In this document: piece by piece, positions 7,732 to 16,106 of the stretch | Position numbering within the stretch: the stretch's first letter is position 1 | How the letters are laid out: every line of letters starts with the position of its first letter | Assembly: GCF_012726175.1 (NCBI RefSeq) | Contig: NZ_JAASAD010000002.1 | Coordinates: 1 to 64,000, forward strand | Direction: 5' to 3' | Origin: Micromonospora sp. HNM0581 | GTDB lineage: Bacteria; Actinomycetota; Actinomycetes; Mycobacteriales; Micromonosporaceae | DNA length: 64,000 bases | Made by a program: the position numbers and the translations under genes | Notes under the pieces: generated by a model | The model's database searches: none | Told to the model about the DNA's origin: nothing | What the model saw: only the letters and a program-made list of their open reading frames with translations

Positions 7732-7777
7732 GGGGCTGCGCGGGCAACGGGCGCCATGTGTATGGAAGGGCAGCCCC
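7732..7777. terminator. weak hairpin between convergent genes
   Basis: GGGGCTGC (7732-7739) pairs with GCAGCCCC (7770-7777) across a 30-base loop between the convergent HNH gene and the gene at 7779-8222. The loop is long, so support is modest. Confidence 0.3.
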
Positions 7778-7778
7778 G

Positions 7779-8222
7779 TCACTTTTGCGGTGTGGCTTCG
7801 TGTCCCGGTCTTCCGTGGGTACGCCGACGTTCCTTCATTTCCGCCTCGTAGATGTGCCGCCGCCCGCCGGCCAGTGTCTCCCGTGCGTACCGCTCGATCT
7901 CCTGGAATGTTGCGTAGTAGCCGTCGTCGAATTCTTCGACGATCTGGAAGGTCCAGCGGCCGGGTAGCAGGTTGCGACCCAACAGCTCGTGCTGGACTCG
8001 GTCAGCGACGTCCTTGTGCCCGGCGTGGTGGAGCAACGTGACCACTCGATCCAGGGTGAGGTCCGCGCCTCCTACCAACTGATGCGCCGAGTAGAGGTGT
8101 CCGCGTACGCGGTGGATGGTTTCGAGGGCTTTGCTCAGCTCGCCGAGCGCTTCGACGGTGGTGTCGTCGACGCCTGCGAGGCGGGAGTGCTCGTCGTCTA
8201 CTGACCTGTTGTCGTGTGCCAT
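7779..8222 (-). CDS. conserved actinobacterial protein of unknown function
   Basis: A 147-residue, acidic-to-neutral soluble protein. It is predicted to be helical in the first half (EALGELSKALETIHRVRGHL), followed by a NLLPGRWTFQIVEEFDDGYY segment and a charged tail ending in GRPGHE. Proteins with this layout recur in Streptomyces and Micromonospora without assigned function, as I recall. The start is at 8222 because the 104-211 remnant and the family pattern begin there; longer in-frame extensions are arginine-rich and unlikely. A degenerate relative lies at 104-211. Confidence 0.75.
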   Translation of the reverse strand: MAHDNRSVDDEHSRLAGVDDTTVEALGELSKALETIHRVRGHLYSAHQLVGGADLTLDRVVTLLHHAGHKDVADRVQHELLGRNLLPGRWTFQIVEEFDDGYYATFQEIERYARETLAGGRRHIYEAEMKERRRTHGRPGHEATPQK

Positions 8223-8310
8223 TGCCGCCCAGTACCCACGGTCGCGCCTGACACGCGTACGGTTCGGCTTGCAGCGCTGTGGCTTTCTCCCGCTGGGCCG
8301 GCGGCGGTTA

Positions 8311-8349
8311 CGCGTCGGCAATGTCCACCTCTGGTTCATTGCCGACGCG
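8311..8349. terminator. perfect 12-bp inverted repeat
   Basis: CGCGTCGGCAAT (8311-8322) pairs with ATTGCCGACGCG (8338-8349) around a 15-base loop. It lies in the 303-base gap between the Roadblock operon end and the start of the gene at 7779-8222. It may be a second terminator or an operator. The rest of this gap shows no gene. Confidence 0.4.
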
Positions 8350-8503
8350 ATCCGCCGCTACGTCGACACCTCACCGTGCCGAGTCGTGGTCGGCGGATCA
8401 GCCGAGTATCAACGGCTGCGGCACGCTGTACGGTCCACTTCCGGTGGCGCCGGGCGCGAGTCCTCGTCCTGACGTGAGTTCGACTCGTCACCGGTCGTGT
8501 CGG

Positions 8504-8520
8504 GCCCCGGTTTTCGGGGC
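8504..8520 (-). terminator. short hairpin directly after the Roadblock operon
   Basis: GCCCCG and CGGGGC (8504-8509/8515-8520) form a tight six-base stem with a GTTTT/AAAAC loop, starting five bases after the stop at 8526-8528. There is no T-run, which is common in actinobacteria. Confidence 0.5.
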
Positions 8521-8525
8521 AGCGG

Positions 8526-8996
8526 TCAGTGCGGGTTGATGAGTTTGGCGAGACGTTCGGCTACTGGAGGGGCGTGCAGATGCAGCCGGGCGACATTGAT
8601 CGCGTCGGCACCGACGACGGAGAGCAGGGCGTGCGGGCCGACGGCGTACACGGAGAAGTGGCCGGCCTCGTTGCGGACGGTGGACTGGCGGAACTCGCCC
8701 TGGCCGAGGCGGAGGCTGACCTGTCGGCCGAGGCCGAAGGTAGCCGCCGCCATCGCGGCCAGGTCGTCGGGGTTCAGATTGTCGGGTACGTCGTGGGTGA
8801 TGAGCAGGCCGTCGACTCCGCCGAGGACACTTCCCTGCAATCCGGGGATCTGGAGGCGCAGCTCGTGCAGTTCGGTGCCGATCGCCGGGTACGGCAGTGT
8901 GGGGTCACCGGCCAGCGACGGTGGGAGCTGCACCGGCGGCGGAAGATCCTGCCGCTGCGGGGTGCGGCGGGGGAGGAACATGTCGCCGGTGCTCAC
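8526..8996 (-). CDS. Roadblock/LC7-domain protein
   Basis: The 156-residue product has a proline-rich N-terminus (about 45 residues) followed by a Roadblock/LC7 domain, seen in ELRLQIPGLQGSVLGGVDGL, DDLAAMAAATFGLGRQV and the VYAVGPHALLSVVG strand. Roadblock proteins regulate small GTPases (MglB for MglA), but no GTPase is in this locus. The GTG start at 8996 overlaps the upstream gene's stop as GTGA (8993-8996), so the two Roadblock-like genes are translationally coupled and their products may pair. Confidence 0.75.
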   Translation of the reverse strand: MSTGDMFLPRRTPQRQDLPPPVQLPPSLAGDPTLPYPAIGTELHELRLQIPGLQGSVLGGVDGLLITHDVPDNLNPDDLAAMAAATFGLGRQVSLRLGQGEFRQSTVRNEAGHFSVYAVGPHALLSVVGADAINVARLHLHAPPVAERLAKLINPH

Positions 8997-9364
8997 AGGT
9001 CCAGCTGCTCCTCGATGGTACGCAGCTGGTGCCGAGCGAGCGCGAGGTTCGACCGGGCCTTGCTCAGCATGAGGTAGAGGAACAGGCCCTTGCCGTTGGA
9101 GCCGGTGAGTGGCCGGATGATGTGGTACTGACCGCCGAGGGTGATGAGCATGTCCTCGATCTCGTCGTTCAGCTTGAGCATCTCGATGGTGCGGATCTTG
9201 GCGCGCACCACGTCGGTGTTGCCGGCGGCGGCGACGGTGAGGTCGATCTCCGGGGTGCCGCCGGCGACGCCGAGGGTCATTCCGCTGGTGTAGTCGACGA
9301 GCGCGGCACCGATCGCGCCGTCGATCGTCATGGCGTTCTTCAGGGCGGTGTCGAGGTTTGCCAC
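8993..9364 (-). CDS. Roadblock-like small conserved protein
   Basis: A 123-residue protein recognised by ALVDYTSGMTLGVAGGTPEI and DMLITLGGQYHIIRPLTGSN, a compact alpha/beta fold like Roadblock/LC7 proteins, followed by a C-terminal coiled-coil-like helix (SKARSNLALARHQLRTIEEQ). GTG at 9364 is chosen because GGAGAGG precedes it by six bases; an in-frame ATG at 9376 has no ribosome site. It is the first gene of a two-gene operon with 8526-8996. Function is unknown; partnering with the downstream Roadblock protein is inference. Confidence 0.7.
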   Translation of the reverse strand: MANLDTALKNAMTIDGAIGAALVDYTSGMTLGVAGGTPEIDLTVAAAGNTDVVRAKIRTIEMLKLNDEIEDMLITLGGQYHIIRPLTGSNGKGLFLYLMLSKARSNLALARHQLRTIEEQLDL

Positions 9365-9618
9365 GTGCCTCTCCATGTTCGGGGCGAGCTGTGTTTCCGC
9401 ACCGGCACGGTCTTCCGGTGAGGAAATCTCGCACGAGACTTGCACACGTAGTCTCCCATCCGCACCTCACGCAGCGCGAATGGGCTGAACGGGCCACGGT
9501 GGGTGACCACCGGGGTGGTCCGTCGCACCCTCGCCGCGGCCGTCGTCTTCACCGGTGCGCCCTGTCGCTGACCCGGTCGAACGCTGCCGGCCCGACCCGG
9601 CCACTTCGCAGAAACGGC

Positions 9619-10128
9619 TCAGACGTACGCCAGCTCGCCGGGCTCCCCCCACAGTGTCCCGGCGGGCAGGAAGAACGCCGATGCCTCCCCGCCGAGGGCA
9701 TGCCGGATCACCAGTCGGGCGTGTTCGTCCAGATCGGGCAGCTGCCCCGGCGGGAACCACCGTACGTCCAACGACTCGTCGTCGTTGACCCGCGCCTCGC
9801 CGCTCAGCAACCGGCAGTGGAACCCGAGATTCAGGTACTCGCAGCAGTCGCCGTTCGGGTACCTGCGCGGGTGTGACACCGCGCTGCTGAGCCGCAGAGG
9901 CTCGACCTCCAGGCCGGTCTCTTCCAGCACCTCGCGGACGACGGCGGTGGCTGGCTGCTCACCCGGCTCGACGAAGCCGCTCACCACCGACCAGCGACCG
10001 TCGTCGGCGCGCTGGCCGAGCAACAGTTCACCCGCGTCGTTGCGGACGATTGCACTTACGCTGGGTAGCCACAGTAGGTCGTGGCCGACGTGCTTGCGCA
10101 TCCGCAGGATGTAATCCGGTACGCCCAT
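9619..10128 (-). CDS. NUDIX hydrolase
   Basis: The 169-residue product carries a complete Nudix box at residues 51-73 (GFVEPGEQPATAVVREVLEE followed by TGL), matching GX5EX7REUXEEXGU. It would hydrolyse a nucleoside diphosphate linked to another moiety; the substrate cannot be told. The segment around the box resembles general MutT/ADP-ribose-type members. The ATG at 10128 has no ribosome site but lies six bases after TAAGGT (10135-10140 on the minus strand), so the mRNA is probably leaderless. The 254 bases between this gene and 9364 show no gene. Confidence 0.85.
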   Translation of the reverse strand: MGVPDYILRMRKHVGHDLLWLPSVSAIVRNDAGELLLGQRADDGRWSVVSGFVEPGEQPATAVVREVLEETGLEVEPLRLSSAVSHPRRYPNGDCCEYLNLGFHCRLLSGEARVNDDESLDVRWFPPGQLPDLDEHARLVIRHALGGEASAFFLPAGTLWGEPGELAYV

Positions 10129-10574
10129 TCAGAGACCTTAGCCCGACCAGGTGCAGATGCCCTCCGCCGGGTCGTGACTGGCCGATTCGGTGGCGGATCA
10201 ACCCGTGTTTGCTGGGTCAACGCGGCGTCGACGCGTTTGCTGGATGCCTCGTCGAGTGTCCTTGTCGGCTCGTGCCACTCATGCCCGGCCCCCGCCCGCC
10301 GGCCAAGGTCGATCGGTGGGTGAGCGGCGAGAACAGACCGTTCTTCATGTACGGAGAGTGGCCGAAGGGGTGGCAACCGGTGTGTGGCGGCGGCGAACGC
10401 GGGGCCTCCGCAGCCGGCTACCGCGGCGGAGGCTGCCGGCGAGCGGCGAACGGTGGTCGGGTCGAGTGTTCGCCGCTCAGGATCGACGCCGCGAAGCGAC
10501 GTCTACTGTGGCAGGAACTGGTGACTTATCGGGTTCCGGTGGCGGGCGACCATCCCCGGGTGCACAGTGAGGCC
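10129..10574. other. intergenic gap without a supported gene
   Basis: These 446 bases hold the leaderless promoter of the NUDIX gene at the left edge and a GCCTCCGC/GCGGAGGC hairpin at 10404-10443. Open frames exist on both strands but lack starts with ribosome sites or recognisable domains. Confidence 0.5.
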
Positions 10575-10775
10575 ATGGGAGACAGCGGACGTGGACGCTA
10601 CTACTGGTGTACGCGGCACCACCGGGTCGAGTCCGGTGTTGACGTGTGCCCGGCGCGGCACGTCCTCGGCCCCTACGACTCGGTCGCCGACGCGGAGAAC
10701 GCCCTGCAACAGGTGCGGGACCGCAACGAGGCGTGGGAGGCCGAGGACGCCCGCTGGACCGGGGACGAGCACTAG
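10575..10775 (+). CDS. small conserved actinobacterial protein
   Basis: A 66-residue protein with the pattern YYWCTRHHRVE, LGPYDSVADAENAL and RNEAWEAEDARW. Small proteins of this type with a CxxHH pair and a SPOR-like LGPYDSxxxA motif are widespread in actinobacteria. ATG at 10575 follows GTGAGG with short spacing. Much longer frame extensions upstream are not plausible. Function is unknown; the Cys/His set could bind metal. Confidence 0.6.
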   Translation: MGDSGRGRYYWCTRHHRVESGVDVCPARHVLGPYDSVADAENALQQVRDRNEAWEAEDARWTGDEH

Positions 10776-10890
10776 ACGGCACGGGACAGCCGCCTGGTGG
10801 CCGCCGACCCGGCCCGCTGGCCGCCGCAGCGGGCATTGTCACAGCACCGGGCGCTGCTACGCGGCCAGCGGATTTGCGAGGATGACGACC

Positions 10891-11589
10891 ATGGCATACG
10901 ACCCGAGCACGCTGCCCGACGTTTCCGGGCTCACCATCGGCATCATCGGTGGCACCGGCGACCAGGGCCGAGGGCTCGCCTACCGGTTCGCCCGGGCCGG
11001 ACTGACTGTGCTCGTCGGTTCCCGTTCCGCGCAGCGGGCGGTCGAGTCAGCGGCCGAGATCGCCGCCCTACCCGGCGTGCCGACCGGCGGGAGCGTCACC
11101 GGCGCCGACAACGCCGAGGTGGCGCGGCGCAGTGACGTCGTGATCATCGCGGTGCCCTGGGACGGGCACGCCGACACGGTGGGCGCGCTCGCCGAACCAC
11201 TCACCGGCAAGATCGTCATCGACTGCGTCAACCCGCTCGGCTTCGACAGGCAGGGCCCCTTCGCGCTGCCGGTGTCGGAGGGCAGCGCCGTCCAGCAGGC
11301 CGCCGCGCTGCTGCCCGGCTCCCGGGTGTGCGCGGCGTTCAACCACGTCAGCGCTCCGCTGCTGGCCGACCCTGAAATCGACCGCATCGAGCTGGACGTG
11401 CTGATCTGTACCGAGGAACGCGAACTGGTCGACGTCGTCGGTGCGCTCGCCGCCCAGATCCCCGGCATGCGTGGCATCTACGCCGGGCGGCTGCGCAACG
11501 CCCACCAGATCGAGGCGTTCACCGCCAACCTGATCGCCATCAACAAGCGCTACAAGGCGCATGCGGGCGTCCGCGTCACCGACCTCTGA
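10891..11589 (+). CDS. npdG: NADPH-dependent F420 reductase
   Basis: The 232-residue enzyme transfers hydride between NADPH and coenzyme F420, supplying F420H2 for redox enzymes. The Rossmann motif IGIIGGTGDQG lies at residues 16-26, followed by VGSRS, which contacts the NADP phosphate, and the ADNAEVARRSDVVIIAVPWD and DCVNPLGFD segments typical of Fno/NpdG proteins. The ATG at 10891 has GAGG nine bases upstream; the ATG at 10882 is too close to it. It stands alone as a transcription unit. Confidence 0.88.
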   Translation: MAYDPSTLPDVSGLTIGIIGGTGDQGRGLAYRFARAGLTVLVGSRSAQRAVESAAEIAALPGVPTGGSVTGADNAEVARRSDVVIIAVPWDGHADTVGALAEPLTGKIVIDCVNPLGFDRQGPFALPVSEGSAVQQAAALLPGSRVCAAFNHVSAPLLADPEIDRIELDVLICTEERELVDVVGALAAQIPGMRGIYAGRLRNAHQIEAFTANLIAINKRYKAHAGVRVTDL

Positions 11590-11760
11590 TCCCACGCGTC
11601 GCGCTCGTCGTCGGCTTCGTCGATCGGCAGCCTCACCGATCAGCTGATGCTTGTGTTTCGTACAGCACCGCCGTTGGTGCCCCCGCCGGGCAGGATCCGG
11701 ACAGCGGGGGTACCAACGGCTGATGGGTGTGGCTTGCGGATCAGGGCAGCTACTGGCGGG

Positions 11761-12243
11761 TCAGAACGTGCCGCCGGCCGCCTCGCAGGCCGTGCCGAGC
11801 GAGTTGCCGGCCTTGTCGAAGTCCGGGTTGTCGGCGGCCGTGCCCGGGTCCGCGGCGTTGGCGGCCTTGCCGGCCTCCGCACCGAACTGCTCCAGCGCGG
11901 CGACGACCTCGCTGTCGCTGGCACCGGTGGCGGCCGTCTGGGTCACCTCGTTCTGCAACTCGGACAGGACCTTCTTGAACAGCTCCGGTGACGGCTCGGT
12001 GCCGGAACTCACCGCGGCGATGAGGTCTTCCTTCATCTTGTCGCTTGCCTGCTTCGCCGCCTCGCAGAGCTGCTTGTCGTCGACGGCGTCGGCCGTGGAC
12101 GGAGCCGGGGCGGGTGCGGTGGAGGTGGCGACTGCCGACGGTGCGGTTCCAGCGGTCGGGGTGGCATCCTCGCCACCGCAGGCGGCCAACGTCAGCAGTG
12201 AGGCGCAGGCCAGGGACAGGAAAGAGACACGAACTCGATTCAC
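11761..12243 (-). CDS. predicted secreted lipoprotein
   Basis: The 160-residue product has a lipoprotein signal peptide with lipobox LTLAAC near residues 15-20, then an Ala/Thr/Pro-rich linker and a helical acidic domain (KQASDKMKEDLIAAV, LFKKVLSELQNEV). It would be anchored outside the membrane. No family is recognised. GTG at 12243 lacks a ribosome site; TATCGT eight bases before it suggests a leaderless start, and an upstream ATG at 12294 would overlap the preceding gene. Confidence 0.65.
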   Translation of the reverse strand: MNRVRVSFLSLACASLLTLAACGGEDATPTAGTAPSAVATSTAPAPAPSTADAVDDKQLCEAAKQASDKMKEDLIAAVSSGTEPSPELFKKVLSELQNEVTQTAATGASDSEVVAALEQFGAEAGKAANAADPGTAADNPDFDKAGNSLGTACEAAGGTF

Positions 12244-12283
12244 GAGCGGGTACGATAGCTGACTGTGGAGGATGTCGCCCGCC

Positions 12284-13045
12284 CTATTCGGCATTTAGGC
12301 GCGGCACCCACCAGTCGCCGAGCAGTTGACCGAGCATGAGCGACAGTATGCTGCCCAGAATTGTGGCGGCAACTCCGACGGCGACACCCAGGACGCCGCT
12401 GTCGCGCCCACCCGGACCGGTGCGCGGGGAGGCGGAAGGCGCCCAAGGGTGTTCCCGGGCCAGCCACGCGAGGATCCCGAGCCCGAACGGCACGAGACAG
12501 ACTAGCCAGAACCAGAACCACCGCGTACCCAGCACCGGAGCGGGACCGGCCAGCAGGACACCGAAGGTGATCGCGGCCGCAGCGAGACCGGTGCCGCCGA
12601 CGACCTGTCCGAGTGGCTGGAGAACGCCACTGCGCCCCTCCAGACCCGCTGCCTGTACCTGTTGGGCGAGGCCGACCGCGCCCGGCCCGGCATAGGCCGA
12701 CCGGTCTATCGCACCGGTAAGCGTTACCTGATCGAAATTGGTGGTGTCGGTCCACCGAATTCGGCCATCAGGCGTACGCCACGCGAAAAAGGGACCGAGA
12801 GCGCCGGACGACTCCAGGTCAGAGGTGCCGAACCACGGTCGTCGCTGGTTGGCGTCCCACCGGTCACCCCACTGGTAGGCCACCACCCGGCCGGAAGCCA
12901 GATCGGTTGTTGCCGCCTCGTAATCGTGCTGTCGAGGAGCCGTCCACCAGGCGATCCCGGCACCGAACAGCCACAACGCGACGATGCCGAGCCGTAGAGC
13001 CGCCCACCGGCGTCCACCGCGAACAGCTGGTTTCCCATCGATCAT
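12284..13045 (-). CDS. membrane protein of unknown function
   Basis: A 253-residue protein with predicted membrane helices near residues 15-33, 150-168, 178-198 and 222-245. The region between helices 1 and 2 would be extracytoplasmic and contains YQWGDRWDANQRRPWFGTSD, reminiscent of actinobacterial Rv-type membrane proteins with a soluble outer loop. No family is recognised. The start at 13045 gives a short charged cytoplasmic N-terminus; upstream in-frame sequence is low-complexity. It lies on the same strand as the lipoprotein gene, 40 bases before its start. Confidence 0.6.
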   Translation of the reverse strand: MIDGKPAVRGGRRWAALRLGIVALWLFGAGIAWWTAPRQHDYEAATTDLASGRVVAYQWGDRWDANQRRPWFGTSDLESSGALGPFFAWRTPDGRIRWTDTTNFDQVTLTGAIDRSAYAGPGAVGLAQQVQAAGLEGRSGVLQPLGQVVGGTGLAAAAITFGVLLAGPAPVLGTRWFWFWLVCLVPFGLGILAWLAREHPWAPSASPRTGPGGRDSGVLGVAVGVAATILGSILSLMLGQLLGDWWVPRLNAE

Positions 13046-13077
13046 GACCGAATCATCGCAGCGGGTGTCCAGCGCCG

Positions 13078-13110
13078 GTCCGCCGCCGCGCGGGTCGCTC
13101 GGCGGCGGAC
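13078..13110 (-). terminator. terminator of panB
   Basis: GTCCGCCGCC (13078-13087) and GGCGGCGGAC (13101-13110) form a perfect 10-bp stem with a 13-base loop, 12 bases after the panB stop. No T-run. Confidence 0.65.
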
Positions 13111-13121
13111 ACCAGGCAGGT

Positions 13122-13967
13122 TCAGAAAGTGTGTTCGGCGGCGGGGAACTCGCCGGAGCGGACCTCGTCGGCGAAGCGGCGGGTGGCCTCGTCGAGCGTG
13201 TCGGCAAGTGCGGCGTAGCGTTTCACGAAGCGTGGTGCCTTGCCGGTGCGCAGGCCCGCCATGTCCTGCCAGACGAGCACCTGGGCGTCGGTGTCCGGGC
13301 CGGCGCCGATGCCCACCGTCGGTATCGGCAGTTCGGCGGTGACCCGCTTGGCGACGTCACCGGGCACCATTTCGAGCACCACCGCGAAGGCACCCGCCGC
13401 GGCGACCGCCCGTGCGTCGGCGAGGACCTCGTCGGCGGTCTCGCCCCGGCCCTGCACCCGGTACCCGCCGATGGTGTGTTCACGTTGCGGAGTGAAGCCG
13501 ATGTGCGCCATCACCGGGATGCCGGCACCGACGACCGCCTCGATCTGCGCGGCACAGCGTTGGCCGCCCTCCAGCTTCACGGCGTGACAGCCGCCCTCCT
13601 TCATGAACCGCACGGCGGTACGCAGCGCCTGGGTCGGCCCCTCCTCGTAGGACCCGAAGGGCAGATCACCGACGACCAGGGTCTGCCGGGTGGCCCGGAC
13701 GACCGCCCGTACCAGCGGCAGTAGTTCCTCGGCGGTCACCGGCAGGGTCGTCTCGTAGCCGTACACGTTGTTCGCCGCCGAGTCGCCCACCAGCAGCACC
13801 GGGATACCGGCGGCGTCGAAGATCGAGGCGGTGTACTGGTCGTACGAGGTGAGCATCGACCATCTCTCGCCGCGCTCCTTGGCGGCGAGCAGGTCGCGGG
13901 TACGGACGCGACGGGTGGCCGGGCCGCCGTACAGGGCGGGCACCTCGGCCGGAGTGGACTCCACCAC
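13122..13967 (-). CDS. panB: 3-methyl-2-oxobutanoate hydroxymethyltransferase
   Basis: PanB (281 residues) adds a hydroxymethyl group from methylene-tetrahydrofolate to 2-oxoisovalerate, the first step toward pantothenate and CoA. Conserved segments are visible: [22 protein letters not shown] with metal-binding Asp, [17 protein letters not shown] and [10 protein letters not shown] with the catalytic Glu. GTG at 13967 is chosen because AGGAG lies six bases before it. It is downstream of nadE on the same strand with 143 bases between; PanB and NadE near GlnA2 matches the mycobacterial arrangement in part. Confidence 0.93.
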   Translation of the reverse strand: MVESTPAEVPALYGGPATRRVRTRDLLAAKERGERWSMLTSYDQYTASIFDAAGIPVLLVGDSAANNVYGYETTLPVTAEELLPLVRAVVRATRQTLVVGDLPFGSYEEGPTQALRTAVRFMKEGGCHAVKLEGGQRCAAQIEAVVGAGIPVMAHIGFTPQREHTIGGYRVQGRGETADEVLADARAVAAAGAFAVVLEMVPGDVAKRVTAELPIPTVGIGAGPDTDAQVLVWQDMAGLRTGKAPRFVKRYAALADTLDEATRRFADEVRSGEFPAAEHTF

Positions 13968-14110
13968 GATGTTCTCCTTCCTCGAGGCCGCGTACGCGGT
14001 CCCCGGGCTCTGCCGCGATCGTCGCACCGTGCGGGCCGTCGGCGGCAGGGCGCAGTGGAGGATGTCACTCCGCTGGGTCGCCTGGACCGGCTCAGCGGCC
14101 CGGAGCCCGG

Positions 14111-15901
14111 TCAGCCGGTCTCACGCCACCGGTTGGTGACCGGCAGCCGTCGATCCCGACCGAACGCCTTCATGGAGATCTTCGTACCCGGTGCCGACTG
14201 GCGGCGTTTGTACTCGGCGGTATCCACCAACCGCAGTACCTTGTCGACCACCGCCGGATCGTGGCCGTCGGCGATCAACCCGTCGCGGCCGAGGTCACCG
14301 TCGACGTAGCCGATCAGGATCGGATCGAGTACGTCGTACTCGGGCAGCGAGTCGCTGTCGAGCTGACCGGGGCTCAGTTCGGCGCTCGGCGGCTTGCCGA
14401 TCGAGTTCTCCGGGATCGGTGGCGTCAGCCCCAGCCGCGCCGCCTCGGCGTTGCGCCACGTGGCCAGTCGCCAGACAAGTGTCTTCCACACGTCCTTGAT
14501 CGGGTTGAAGCCACCGACCGAGTCGCCGTACAGGGTCGAGTAGCCGACCGCCAGCTCACTCTTGTTGCCGGTGGTCAGCACCAGGTGGCCCTCCTGGTTC
14601 GACAACGCCATCAGGATGACGCCGCGTACCCGTGCCTGGAGGTTCTCCACCGCGACCCCGGACAGTGACATGTTCGCCAGGAAAGTGTCGACCATCGGCT
14701 GGATCGGCTCCACCCGGAAATCCAGGCCGGTCCGCTTGGCCAGGTCGGCCGCGTCGGAGCGGCTGTGCTCCGAGGAGTGCTGGCTGGGCAGGGAGACACC
14801 TACCACCCGGTCGCTGCCGAGCGCGTCCACCGCGATCGCCGCCACCACCGCGGAGTCGATTCCGCCGGAGAGCCCGAGCACCACCGAGGGGAAACGGTTC
14901 TTCTCGACGTAGTCCCGCAGGCCGAGCACCAGCGCCTGCCACACCTCGGCCTCGTCGGCCACCGGCTCGATGAGGCCGCCGGTGACGGCCGGGCCGCGGG
15001 GTGAGGGCGGGAGCGACCCGACGGTACGCCGTACCACCCGCAAACTGTCGCTGCTGCGCCCACCGTCGGCGGCCCGGCTGTCATCGATCGCCGCGCTGTC
15101 GGCGGTCTCGTCGGCAGTGGGCAGGTCCACGTCGTGCACGAGCAGATGCGTGACGAACTGTGGCGCCCGGGTCAGTACCGTCCCGTCCGCCGTGACGATC
15201 ATCGAGTCGCCCTCGAAGACCAACTCGTCCTGACCGCCGATCATGTTGACGTAGGCGATGGTGGCACCGGCCTCGGCGGCCCGCCGCCGGACCACCGGCA
15301 ACCGCAGGTCGTCCTTGTTCAACTCGTACGGCGAGCCGTTGATGTTGACCACCAGCCCCACCCCGGCGCGTCGGGCGGCGGCGAACGGCCCACCGGCCTG
15401 CCACAGGTCCTCACAGATGGTCAGCGCCACGTCCACCCCACCGATCCGGACCACCGTGAGCATGTCGCCGGGTACGAAGTAGCGGTCCTCGTCGAAGACG
15501 CCGTAGTTGGGCAGGTGGTGTTTGAAGTAGGTGGCGACCACCTCACCGCGGTGCAGCAGGGCGGCGGCGTTGCGGGCGCCCCGGCCCGGCTCGGCGTCCG
15601 CGCTGACCTGCGGCGGACCGTCAGCGTCCAGGTAACCCACCACGACCGGTAGGTCGCCCAGACCGTCGGCGGCCAGATCGGCGGCGAGCCGGCTGACCGC
15701 CGCCTGGGAAGCGGCCACGAAGGACCGCCGGAAGACCAGGTCCTCCACCGGGTACCCGGTCAGCATCATCTCCGGGAACAGGACCAACTGGGCGCCGGAG
15801 CCGGCGGCCCGGCGAGTCCACGCGCGGACGAGACCGGCGTTGCCGGTGAGGTCACCGACACTGGGGTTGACCTGGCACAGGGCGAGACGCAGGGTGGGCA
15901 T
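14111..15901 (-). CDS. nadE: glutamine-dependent NAD+ synthetase
   Basis: The 596-residue two-domain enzyme makes NAD from deamido-NAD, ATP and glutamine. The N-terminal nitrilase-type glutaminase has the Glu-Lys-Cys triad in [23 protein letters not shown] and LTICEDLW. The C-terminal synthetase has the P-loop [12 protein letters not shown] and TTGNKSE. The start at 15901 begins directly with [10 protein letters not shown], the normal family N-terminus, with GAGG close upstream. It is divergent from glnA2 with about 200 bases between. Confidence 0.95.
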   Translation of the reverse strand: MPTLRLALCQVNPSVGDLTGNAGLVRAWTRRAAGSGAQLVLFPEMMLTGYPVEDLVFRRSFVAASQAAVSRLAADLAADGLGDLPVVVGYLDADGPPQVSADAEPGRGARNAAALLHRGEVVATYFKHHLPNYGVFDEDRYFVPGDMLTVVRIGGVDVALTICEDLWQAGGPFAAARRAGVGLVVNINGSPYELNKDDLRLPVVRRRAAEAGATIAYVNMIGGQDELVFEGDSMIVTADGTVLTRAPQFVTHLLVHDVDLPTADETADSAAIDDSRAADGGRSSDSLRVVRRTVGSLPPSPRGPAVTGGLIEPVADEAEVWQALVLGLRDYVEKNRFPSVVLGLSGGIDSAVVAAIAVDALGSDRVVGVSLPSQHSSEHSRSDAADLAKRTGLDFRVEPIQPMVDTFLANMSLSGVAVENLQARVRGVILMALSNQEGHLVLTTGNKSELAVGYSTLYGDSVGGFNPIKDVWKTLVWRLATWRNAEAARLGLTPPIPENSIGKPPSAELSPGQLDSDSLPEYDVLDPILIGYVDGDLGRDGLIADGHDPAVVDKVLRLVDTAEYKRRQSAPGTKISMKAFGRDRRLPVTNRWRETG

Positions 15902-16106
15902 GTCCTCATCTTGCCCCAGCGGCAGGGGCGCGGACACGTCGGCGTGGGGCAGTACGGCCCGACCGGACCGCCGGTCGGGACGGGACGGGACGCAGGGGCT
16001 GCGCGTCGGTTAACGTCTGCGTAATCGGGTCGGTGGAGACTGGTCGGTCATGGTCGGGCAGAGTTCGTCCGACGGCGGACATAGCGCGTCGCGGAAGGTT
16101 GGGGAA

